From positions 1 through 16,075 of the forward strand of contig CAVEJT010000023.1 of assembly GCA_963616135.1 (NCBI GenBank): a stretch of DNA of 16,075 nt, written 5' to 3'. Under the pieces are notes generated by a model. It was not told where the DNA came from and did no database searches. It saw only the letters and a list, made by a program, of their open reading frames with translations. Numbering within the stretch: position 1 is the stretch's first letter; each line of letters opens with the position of its first letter. This DNA comes from UMGS1613 sp963616135 (GTDB taxonomy: Bacteria; Bacillota_I; Bacilli_A; RF39; UBA660). Both the position numbers and the translations under genes were made by a program. Positions 1 through 5,649 of the stretch are shown piece after piece.

Positions 1-71
1 TGTTCTAGCACAAACTAGTTTTTTTATAAATGTCTACCCTAAAGGGTGCATTTCATTATGCTTTATAGTTT

Positions 72-512
72 TTATTTACTTAATCTTTCTTTTATAGTTT
101 TTGATACAAAACTCATATCAGCTTTACCTTTTAATTTAGGTGTTACAAAACCCATAAGTTTTCCCATATCTGATTGAGCTGTTGGATTTATTGCAAGAAA
201 AGCTTCATCTATTACTTTTAATACTTCTTCTTCACTTAATTGTTCAGGCATATATTTACTTAATATTTCTATTTCTTGTTTTGTTTGATCAATTAAATCT
301 GTTCTACCAGCTTTCTCGAATTCAGCAATAGATTCTTTTCTTGTTTTAATTTGTTTGCTTATTACAGCAACGACATCATCATCTGTTAATTCTTTTTTTA
401 TTTTAATCTCTTCTAATTGTATAGCACCTTTAACCATTCTAAGGACACTTAATGTCTCCTTATCTTGACTTTTCATAGCGCTTACTAAATCTTTTAATAT
501 TTTATCTTTCAT
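72..512 (-). CDS. yqeY: GatB/YqeY domain protein
   Basis: A 146-residue, highly charged, mostly helical protein that matches the YqeY family in length and layout. The YqeY domain is shared with the C-terminal tail of GatB, the tRNA-dependent amidotransferase subunit, where it contacts tRNA. The role of the free-standing protein is not established. Visible landmarks are an N-terminal helix with LSVLRMVKGAI (residues about 22-32), a central KQIKTRKESIAEFEKAGR segment (53-70) and the YMPEQLSEEE turn (87-96), all typical of the family. The ATG at 512 has an AAAGGG SD a few bases upstream. It follows rpsU by 35 nt on the same strand, the usual Bacillota order, so cotranscription from the rpsU promoter is likely, modulated by the small hairpin at 532-549. 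Family assignment is secure and molecular function is not. Confidence 0.93.
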   Translation of the reverse strand: MKDKILKDLVSAMKSQDKETLSVLRMVKGAIQLEEIKIKKELTDDDVVAVISKQIKTRKESIAEFEKAGRTDLIDQTKQEIEILSKYMPEQLSEEEVLKVIDEAFLAINPTAQSDMGKLMGFVTPKLKGKADMSFVSKTIKERLSK

Positions 513-531
513 ATAACCCTTTCTAAAATTA

Positions 532-549
532 AAGAGCCTTACAGCTCTT
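532..549 (-). terminator. Intercistronic hairpin between rpsU and yqeY
   Basis: A 6-bp perfect stem (AAGAGC / GCTCTT) with a 6-nt loop overlaps the rpsU stop codon. On the minus strand it is followed by TAATTTTAG rather than a clean T-tract. This suits an attenuator or mRNA-stabilising element that lets rpsU be expressed above yqeY, rather than a strong terminator. The role is inferred from position. Confidence 0.4.
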
Positions 550-742
550 AATAATTATTTCTTTCTCTTCTTCTAGTATTTTTAATACCTTCGTCTTTTT
601 TCTCTCTACGTCTTACTCCTGGTTTTTTATAACCTTCTTGTCTTTCTCTAGCTTTTTTTAGGAGGCCGTCTCTTGCATTTTTTTGTTTCATAGTACGAAG
701 TGCACCATCAACATTTCCGTTTCTTACTACTACCTTTGACAT
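548..742 (-). CDS. rpsU: 30S ribosomal protein S21
   Basis: A 64-residue, strongly basic protein of the normal S21 length. It opens with SKVVVRNGNVDGALRTMKQK, which keeps the family pattern of a short beta strand followed by a helix starting near 'ALR', and continues with an Arg/Lys-rich tail (RRREKK, RRRER) that packs on 16S rRNA. S21 sits on the 30S platform near the anti-SD region and helps initiation. The ATG at 742 has a very strong SD (GAAAGGAGGG, 5 nt spacing), as expected for a ribosomal protein. It has its own promoter at 772-800 and is the first gene of an rpsU-yqeY unit. Confidence 0.96.
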   Translation of the reverse strand: MSKVVVRNGNVDGALRTMKQKNARDGLLKKARERQEGYKKPGVRRREKKDEGIKNTRRRERNNY

Positions 743-771
743 GTAATCCCTCCTTTCACAAATCTATCAGT

Positions 772-800
772 ATTATAACACTATCCTATAAATTATACAA
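772..800 (-). promoter_or_regulatory. Promoter of rpsU-yqeY
   Basis: Read on the minus strand there is a perfect -10 TATAAT at 772-777, preceded by TGT to give an extended -10 (TGnTATAAT). A poor -35 (TTGTAT, 795-800) lies exactly 17 bp upstream. The predicted start leaves a leader of roughly 25 nt before the strong rpsU SD. The same TGTTATAAT string occurs upstream of the SpaA-domain gene at 11672-11680. Confidence 0.7.
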
Positions 801-852
801 GAAAAACTTTTATATTTAATACAAAATTCAACAATTTTAGTGATTTTTTTAC

Positions 853-876
853 AAAAAAGAGAGAAAAATCTCTCTT
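853..876 (-). terminator. Rho-independent terminator of the bacteriocin cassette
   Basis: On the minus strand, an 8-bp perfect stem AAGAGAGA / TCTCTCTT (869-876 with 857-864) with a 4-nt loop is followed by TTTTTTGT. The stop codon of the 58-residue peptide gene lies at the base of the stem. It separates the cassette from the rpsU promoter. Confidence 0.75.
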
Positions 877-1051
877 ACATTGGACAAATATAACTACTAT
901 TTATAAGTCTTGTCATTGTTCCTACATATCTTCCTGCATTTAATATTGTAGTAAATGTATAACTTACAAGTGGCAACCAAAGTGGTATTGTTATTATAAT
1001 GAGCGCTGATAACAATATTTTTTTATTTTTAAATTGGGCAAAAAGTTCCAT
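875..1051 (-). CDS. 58-aa membrane peptide, candidate immunity or third bacteriocin component
   Basis: I found this short gene by reading the minus strand after the second leader peptide. It begins MELFAQFKNKKILL, has one long hydrophobic stretch (residues about 13-37, with PLWLPLV near its middle) and ends GRYVGTMTRLINSSYICPM. It has no double-glycine leader, so it would stay in the membrane rather than be processed. The ATG at 1051 lies inside the 3' end of the preceding peptide gene (23-nt overlap, another frame), with a weak AAGAAGAG SD 6 nt upstream, suggesting translational coupling. The C-terminal 19 residues align without gaps to those of the 55-aa precursor (GR-x-h-G-S/T-x-x-R ... 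C-P-h). Size, one TM segment and position fit a bacteriocin immunity peptide, but no named family is recognised. A leaderless toxin component is the alternative. Confidence 0.68.
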   Translation of the reverse strand: MELFAQFKNKKILLSALIIITIPLWLPLVSYTFTTILNAGRYVGTMTRLINSSYICPM

Positions 1052-1196
1052 TAAAAGCTCTTCTTATTGCAGATCCAAGACTTCTTCCCATATCCATAAG
1101 TGTTGAAGCAATTCTTGCTGCAGCATTGAAGAATGCAGCTGAATACCAAGCCCCACCTTCAATTTTTAATAATTCATCTTTTTTTAATTCTACCAT
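1029..1196 (-). CDS. Double-glycine leader bacteriocin-like precursor, 55 aa
   Basis: The 55-residue precursor has a 15-residue leader, MVELKKDELLKIEGG. This places Leu, Glu, Leu, Ile and Gly-Gly at the consensus -12, -8, -7, -4 and -2/-1 positions read by C39 peptidases. Cleavage would release a 40-residue cationic, amphipathic peptide beginning AWYSAAFFNAAARIAS, with AxxxA spacings (6/10, 11/15), a GxxxG (G22/G26) and one cysteine third from the end (FCPI). GxxxG-like packing motifs are a hallmark of two-peptide class IIb bacteriocins. The ATG at 1196 has a strong AGGAGG SD. It lies 8 nt after the first precursor gene and downstream of the exporter that should process it. Other secreted GG peptides, such as pheromones, are possible, but the mature length and helix motifs favour a pore-forming peptide. 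Confidence 0.85.
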   Translation of the reverse strand: MVELKKDELLKIEGGAWYSAAFFNAAARIASTLMDMGRSLGSAIRRAFNGTFCPI

Positions 1197-1204
1197 AATA
1201 CCTC

Positions 1205-1345
1205 CTAATTACATTTTAATGGTCTCATAATACCATCAACAAGTCCTATTAAAAATGTTATACCAGCTGCTACTCCTACAAATATACCTATCTTAAATGC
1301 CCCTCCATCTATATTTGCCAATTCTTTGTCAGTTAAATTTTTCAT
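1205..1345 (-). CDS. Double-glycine leader bacteriocin-like precursor, 46 aa
   Basis: The 46-residue precursor has leader MKNLTDKELANIDGG, matching the L-x3-E-L-x2-I-x-G-G consensus. The predicted mature peptide is 31 residues: AFKIGIFVGVAAGITF, then LIGLVDGIMRPLKCN. It carries three GxxxG motifs (G5/G9, G9/G13, G19/G23), is almost wholly hydrophobic, and has basic residues at both ends and one cysteine next to the last residue. This is the profile expected of one chain of a class IIb pair, with the 55-aa precursor as partner. The SD (GGGAG) lies inside the end of the accessory gene, and its ATG overlaps that gene's TGA (ATGA), so the two are translationally coupled. No exact family name is recognised. 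Confidence 0.85.
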   Translation of the reverse strand: MKNLTDKELANIDGGAFKIGIFVGVAAGITFLIGLVDGIMRPLKCN

Positions 1346-1764
1346 TTTTTTACTCCCTTCTTTATTTTTTCTTTCAGTATTTTAAATACTGTTGTTCTAT
1401 TACTTTGTGTGTGCATTAAAATTATGTTATTATTTAATTTTAGTGAATCATCTAGATCTAATTTAAGTAATACATTATTATCTTTTTTGATTATCTTATA
1501 TCTATAACATTTATCTTTAATATATAATTTTTTATTTAATGGAAAATCACTTGAATCTACAAGGACATAATAATCATTATCTACTAGAATTACTTGTCCT
1601 ATTACACTATTATATATATTAAATGGTAGAGAAAATAATATAAAACAAATTATAAATAATAATATTAAAATAGTTATCCAAGATATAATACATTTAGGAG
1701 TTTTTCTATTTAGTATTATTGCCGAATCATTATAAATATCAATTTTATCCATTCCTATATACAT
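1342..1764 (-). CDS. Small one-pass membrane accessory protein of the C39-ABC exporter
   Basis: The protein is about 140 residues: a short cytoplasmic N-terminus, one TM segment (about 26-48) and a Lys/Asp-rich extracytoplasmic tail of alternating beta-like strands (GQVILVDNDYYVLVDSS, KLYIKDKCYRYKIIKK). Topology and position match HlyD-like accessory proteins of bacteriocin exporters, but those are normally 400 residues or more with coiled-coil and lipoyl domains, absent here. I therefore read it as a pared-down membrane-fusion-type protein with only TM anchor and beta-barrel-like part. Three in-frame ATGs are possible. I chose 1764 because GGAG sits 9 nt upstream. The 1779 ATG lacks a good SD. 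It overlaps the exporter end by 20 nt and the first precursor by ATGA. An immunity role is a less likely alternative. Confidence 0.7.
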   Translation of the reverse strand: MYIGMDKIDIYNDSAIILNRKTPKCIISWITILILLFIICFILFSLPFNIYNSVIGQVILVDNDYYVLVDSSDFPLNKKLYIKDKCYRYKIIKKDNNVLLKLDLDDSLKLNNNIILMHTQSNRTTVFKILKEKIKKGVKK

Positions 1765-3823
1765 CTTTCTGCACTCCATTTTCTATCTTAATTAATCTAT
1801 CAAATAGATCTAAATTATCTAATCTATGAGATATAACTATTATTTGTTTATCTTTAAAGTATTTAAAAATATTTTTCAAAATTCTTCTTTCCATATTCGT
1901 ATCTACTTCACTTAATCCTTCATCTATAATAATTGTATCAAAATTTCTTAAAAGAGCTCGTGCGAGTATTATTCGTTGCCTCTCTCCTCCAGATAAATTA
2001 AATCCATTTTCTTCTATTAAAATATTAAAATCTAAATTATGATCTTTTATTTCATCTACGTAGCACATTTTTGAAACATCTAAAAGTTTAGAACTATCAC
2101 TATTATCAAATATCAAATTATTATAAAGTGTATCATTAAATAATATTTCATTTTGACTCACATAAATAATTTTATTGTTTATAGATTTTTTAGTATAGTT
2201 ATTTATATCTATACCATTTATAAATACTTTATTATTATCTACCTTATAATATTTCATAAGTATTTTAAATAAAGTACTTTTACCACTACCACTTTTACCT
2301 ACTACCATTATTTTAGAATTTTTTTCTATATTTAAATTTATATCTTTTAAAATATAATCCCTATCATTAAATGAGTAACTTAAATTCTTAAATTCTATAT
2401 TATCTACTCTTTCTAATTTAACTATTCCATCTTTTGATTTTTCTACATCAAGCAAATTCAAGATTCTTTTAATCGAATTCTTTGCTTCTTTTATTGTTGT
2501 ATCTAAATCAATTATATTTTTGATAGGTTCTAAAAAATATACTAAAAGTGATGTAAATGTAAAAAGTGTTCCAATCGTAAGTTTACCATTTATAACTAAT
2601 AATCCACCTATGAGTGTTATTGTTATAAAACCTATATCGTTTATTAATTGTTTTAATAAATTTTCTAAAAAATATATATTTTGATAATTAAATATCTTTT
2701 TTAAATATTTTACATATTTCTTTTCAAATTTATTCATTATACTTTCTTCTATATGACTTCCCTTTATAGTTTCAAAACCATTTATAGATTCTATCATATA
2801 TGCGGTTACTTCACTCTTTTGTCTTTGTATTTTCTTTATATAACTTTCAAATACTCCTCTAAATAAAATAATTATAATAAAATAAAATACAAGTATTAAA
2901 ATTCCAATGGTAAACAAAGTTTTATTAATTATAAATAATACAATGAGAGAAATTATAGTGAGTGGTAAATCTACAAATATAGAAAGAGCTACTTTACTTA
3001 TAACATCTCTTATACTATTTAAATCATTTATTCTAGATATTATATCTCCTGTAGTTCTATTCTTATAATAGTGATAAGGAAGATATATAATATTATTAAA
3101 AATATCTATTGTAAGAGTAAGATCTATTTTAGTATTAATAAACACTAATAATTTATTTCTGAAATAATCTGATATAATTTTTAGTATATATATAGAAAAG
3201 AAGATACAAAAAATATAAGTTAAATAATTAGTTGAGTAAAAATTTATACCATTAATTATGTATTCAGTATAGAATGTAGTTAATATAGAAAAAAGTGTTA
3301 TAAATAGGGATAAAATAAAGATATTAAAAAATGAAGTTTTATGTGATTTTAATAGATAAGTAATAAATTTAATGCTGGATATATTTTTATCTATTGGTAA
3401 AGTTTTTGTTGGGAAAAAAGTTATTATGACTTTATTATATATTTTATCGAATTCTTTATATGAAATTTTCTTTACTTTATCTGCAGGATCACCTATTATT
3501 AAATATTTTTTATTAAAATTAATTTCATATATTACTACAAAATGTTTATAGGACTCATTTATTGTAACGCTTGCTATACAAGGTAGTATTATATTATCTT
3601 TATTTATGTCTTCTAATGTACAACTAATACCTTTCGATTCAAATCCCAATGTCTTTAATGCTTCCTTTATATGATAAGCTGTTGTTCCTTTTATAGTTGT
3701 TTTTGTCAAATCTAATAAATTATTCTTTTTAACAAATCCTCCATAATAAGATAATACCATACTTATACAAGAGACTCCACAGTCCTTAATTTCCTCTTGT
3801 AATACTAATGGATACTTTTTAAT
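1745..3823 (-). CDS. Peptidase-containing ABC transporter (C39), bacteriocin processing and export, ATT start
   Basis: A 692-residue one-protein maturation and export ATPase. The N-terminal C39 peptidase (about 1-130) cuts after Gly-Gly: KDCGVSC carries the nucleophile Cys15, YKHFVV carries His94 and IGDPAD carries Asp112. An ABC membrane domain follows (TM segments from about residue 165 to 435). The ATPase has Walker A GKSGSGKST (509-517), signature LSGGERQR (from 610), Walker B TIIIDE (630-635) and H-loop His666. Substrates are most likely the two GG precursors encoded downstream. The first ATG (3760) lies after the catalytic Cys. An in-frame TGA (3837-3839) bounds the 5' end, and the only codon with an SD (GAGGAGG, 7 nt spacing) is ATT at 3823, giving MKKYPLVLQEEIKDCG, a typical C39 start. 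It follows a terminator. No convincing -35 is seen, only a poor TAGAAT near 3847-3852. Confidence 0.95.
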   Translation of the reverse strand: MKKYPLVLQEEIKDCGVSCISMVLSYYGGFVKKNNLLDLTKTTIKGTTAYHIKEALKTLGFESKGISCTLEDINKDNIILPCIASVTINESYKHFVVIYEINFNKKYLIIGDPADKVKKISYKEFDKIYNKVIITFFPTKTLPIDKNISSIKFITYLLKSHKTSFFNIFILSLFITLFSILTTFYTEYIINGINFYSTNYLTYIFCIFFSIYILKIISDYFRNKLLVFINTKIDLTLTIDIFNNIIYLPYHYYKNRTTGDIISRINDLNSIRDVISKVALSIFVDLPLTIISLIVLFIINKTLFTIGILILVFYFIIIILFRGVFESYIKKIQRQKSEVTAYMIESINGFETIKGSHIEESIMNKFEKKYVKYLKKIFNYQNIYFLENLLKQLINDIGFITITLIGGLLVINGKLTIGTLFTFTSLLVYFLEPIKNIIDLDTTIKEAKNSIKRILNLLDVEKSKDGIVKLERVDNIEFKNLSYSFNDRDYILKDINLNIEKNSKIMVVGKSGSGKSTLFKILMKYYKVDNNKVFINGIDINNYTKKSINNKIIYVSQNEILFNDTLYNNLIFDNSDSSKLLDVSKMCYVDEIKDHNLDFNILIEENGFNLSGGERQRIILARALLRNFDTIIIDEGLSEVDTNMERRILKNIFKYFKDKQIIVISHRLDNLDLFDRLIKIENGVQKDVYRNG

Positions 3824-3837
3824 ATTATCACCTCCTC
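3821..3837 (-). promoter_or_regulatory. Shine-Dalgarno and ATT initiation site of the exporter
   Basis: GAGGAGG (3831-3837), spacer TGATAAT and ATT (3821-3823). It is among the strongest SDs in the window, yet no ATG, GTG or TTG lies at usable distance in the exporter frame. The SD also sits inside a three-codon reading frame, ATG AGG AGG TGA, in another phase. The ATT reading is inferred from the conserved protein sequence that follows. Confidence 0.75.
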
Positions 3838-3882
3838 ATATATATCATTCTATTTTTTTTCGCGATTTCCTTTTTTTTTTGC

Positions 3883-3912
3883 AAAAAAAATGTAAATTTT
3901 TTCAAATTTACA
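3883..3912 (-). terminator. Rho-independent terminator after the GNAT gene
   Basis: On the minus strand, a 9-bp perfect stem TGTAAATTT / AAATTTACA with loop GAAA is followed by eight T residues. It starts 4 nt after the GNAT stop codon, ends the glycosylation operon and isolates the bacteriocin cassette. The stem is almost entirely A/T, in line with the base composition. Confidence 0.85.
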
Positions 3913-3916
3913 CATT

Positions 3917-4324
3917 TTAGTATAGTTTTACAAACACAGTTGTATCTTTTATTTTAAAATTTTTACTCTTATAAAAGTAATGAGCACTCCTTCTTTGATT
4001 ACCTGAAGTAAGTTCTATATACTTTATTTCATTCTTTTGAACCAGTTCTTCTACTTTTTCAAATAACCTAGAAGCATATCCCAATCTTCTATATTTTTTG
4101 GATACACCTAAATAACTTAGAAAATAATATTTTTGATTCTTAACAAATTCAAATCTTTGTTCTATTGTTACAGAACCTATTATTTTATCATCTTCTTTAA
4201 TTACTAGTATTTTATTTTTCTTTAAAAATTTCTTTACTACTTCTTCATTTATTTCATAATCAAATACTTCTTTTATGAAATCCTTATATAAACTAATATC
4301 ACTTGTATTTAAATACTCTACCAT
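3917..4324 (-). CDS. GNAT family N-acetyltransferase
   Basis: A 135-residue single-domain GNAT. The acetyl-CoA pyrophosphate loop is visible as YRRLGYASRLFEKVEEL (78-94), the R-x-x-G-x-A motif with its helix. It is preceded by strand YYFLSYLGVSKKYR (66-79) and followed by SGNQRRSAHYFYKSKNF (107-123), which forms the motif B region near the active site. GNAT enzymes move an acetyl group to an amine of a small molecule or protein. The substrate here cannot be predicted. The ATG at 4324 was preferred over an upstream TTG at 4339 because GAGGGG lies 7 nt before the ATG and inside the longer version. It is 1 nt from the gtrA-like stop and last before the terminator. Modification of the sugar handled by its neighbours is possible but unproven. 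Confidence 0.88.
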   Translation of the reverse strand: MVEYLNTSDISLYKDFIKEVFDYEINEEVVKKFLKKNKILVIKEDDKIIGSVTIEQRFEFVKNQKYYFLSYLGVSKKYRRLGYASRLFEKVEELVQKNEIKYIELTSGNQRRSAHYFYKSKNFKIKDTTVFVKLY

Positions 4325-4325
4325 T

Positions 4326-4724
4326 TTACTTCCCCTCAATAAATATTTTTCTAGTTATGAAATTATATACCATAACTACTGCTGTAGCAACTATTTTTGA
4401 TGCCATATAATAAACGTTCATTAAATCTACCATTATATACATTATTAAAGAATTTATTCCAAGTCCAATAATACTTAATACTATAAATATTATAAATTCT
4501 TTAACATCCTGCTTTTTATTTACATCAAATACCCATTTAATACTTAATATATAATTAAATATAACGGATACTGAAAATGATATTATTGATGATACTAAAT
4601 AATGTATATTTAAAAACTCTGTAAGTAAATAAAGTAATGCATAATCTATTACAAAGGCAAGTCCACCTACTACTCCAAATTTTAATATTTGTTTAATTAT
4701 CTTTTTTTCTAGTATCTTTTTCAT
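4326..4724 (-). CDS. GtrA-like flippase family membrane protein
   Basis: A 132-residue protein with four predicted TM segments (about 13-37, 45-66, 76-98, 106-125). It bears the family signature near the N-terminus: KFGVVGGLAFVIDYALLYLL (15-34), with Gly-Gly and Asp in the first membrane segment, and FNYILSIKWVF (56-66) after the second. GtrA proteins are thought to flip undecaprenyl-phosphate-linked monosaccharides across the membrane. The neighbouring GT2 enzyme would make that substrate, and its gene end overlaps this one by 32 nt, so the two are probably coupled. The ATG at 4724 has an AAGGA SD. Family assignment is strong. The sugar is unknown. Confidence 0.92.
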   Translation of the reverse strand: MKKILEKKIIKQILKFGVVGGLAFVIDYALLYLLTEFLNIHYLVSSIISFSVSVIFNYILSIKWVFDVNKKQDVKEFIIFIVLSIIGLGINSLIMYIMVDLMNVYYMASKIVATAVVMVYNFITRKIFIEGK

Positions 4725-5649
4725 CTTTGTTCCTTAATAAATTTAGATATAATTCATACATTTGGTGTTGATGTTTAACAGTTACTTGTAATATTATTCC
4801 TGTTATCCAAAGTAACATAGCAAGTGTTAAAGCTACTCCTGATACTATTAAACTTGGAAATTTAGGCACTAAACCTGTTTTAAAATACTCTACAAATACT
4901 GGTACTCCTAGTATTAGTGAAATAATTAAGAAAATAGTTGCTACAATATTAAAGAATGTTGCAGGTTTATATTCTTTAAATAATGTAGCTATTGTTTTTA
5001 ATACTTTAAATCCATCACTATAAGTATTTAATTTAGAAACAGAACCCTCTGGTCTATCTCTATATGTAACTGGTATTTCTACTAATTTATAATTTTTATC
5101 TACAGCATGAATTGTCATTTCTGTTTCTATTTCAAAACCTTTAGATAAAACCGGAAAACCTTTTACAAAATCATAACTAAAAGCTCTATAACCTGTCATT
5201 ATATCCCTTACATTATTTTTAAATAGTTTGTTTATTAAAAATCTAACTAACCTATTTCCAAAATTATGAAATGGTCTTTTATTTTCTGTAAAATATGTGC
5301 TTGATAATCTATCTCCTATTACCATGTCAGCTTTACCACTAAGAATTAAATCACACATTTCACGAGCATTTTCTTTAGGATATGTATCATCACCATCTAT
5401 CATAAGATAACAATCTGCATCTATATCTCTAAACATGCTTCTAATTACATTACCTTTTCCTTGTTTATATTCATATCTTACTATAGCTCCTGCTTCACGA
5501 GCTATTTTATCTGTATTATCACTAGAATTATTATCATATACGTATATATCAGCATCTTTTAATACACTTTTATAATCTTTTACTACCTTTTCTATTGTTT
5601 TAGATTCATTGTAACATGGTATTAAAACTGCTATTTTACTTTTTTTCAT
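4693..5649 (-). CDS. Polyprenyl-phosphate glycosyltransferase, GT2 (GtrB/DPM1-like)
   Basis: A 318-residue enzyme with an N-terminal GT2 domain (about 5-225) and two C-terminal TM helices (about 231-255 and 265-290). Motifs include IAVLIPCYNESKTIEKVV (6-23), the nucleotide-sugar site YVYDNNSSDNT (36-46), the metal-binding DGDD (85-88) and GYRAFSYDFVKGFP (153-166), the acceptor-side region of dolichol-phosphate mannose synthase relatives. It most likely transfers a hexose from a nucleotide sugar to undecaprenyl phosphate on the cytoplasmic face. The ATG at 5649 has a GGAAG SD. It overlaps the upstream DUF6020-like gene by 14 nt and the gtrA-like gene by 32 nt. This trio resembles the GtrA/GtrB/GtrC type of glycosylation unit. 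Which sugar is used cannot be read from sequence. Confidence 0.93.
   Translation of the reverse strand: MKKSKIAVLIPCYNESKTIEKVVKDYKSVLKDADIYVYDNNSSDNTDKIAREAGAIVRYEYKQGKGNVIRSMFRDIDADCYLMIDGDDTYPKENAREMCDLILSGKADMVIGDRLSSTYFTENKRPFHNFGNRLVRFLINKLFKNNVRDIMTGYRAFSYDFVKGFPVLSKGFEIETEMTIHAVDKNYKLVEIPVTYRDRPEGSVSKLNTYSDGFKVLKTIATLFKEYKPATFFNIVATIFLIISLILGVPVFVEYFKTGLVPKFPSLIVSGVALTLAMLLWITGIILQVTVKHQHQMYELYLNLLRNKDEKDTRKKDN

Noticed and set aside
1..71. Terminator or gene end at the left edge (CTAG repeats with a T-run, and ACCC-TTTA-GGGT hairpin)
   Set aside because: Stems are only 4 bp, the T-run follows only the plus-strand reading, and the neighbouring sequence is cut off, so nothing can be called.
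3757..3760. ATG at 3760 as the start of the ABC exporter
   Set aside because: It would remove the upstream KDCGVSC motif with the C39 nucleophile and has no SD. The frame is open and conserved up to an ATT with a strong SD.
853..3916. Two-component regulator or pheromone gene controlling the cassette
   Set aside because: No kinase, response regulator or extra GG peptide lies inside the cassette. Both precursors look like effectors rather than short inducers, though this cannot be fully excluded.
4325..4339. TTG at 4339 as start of the GNAT gene
   Set aside because: The SD (GAGGGG) lies inside this extension and is correctly spaced for the ATG at 4324.
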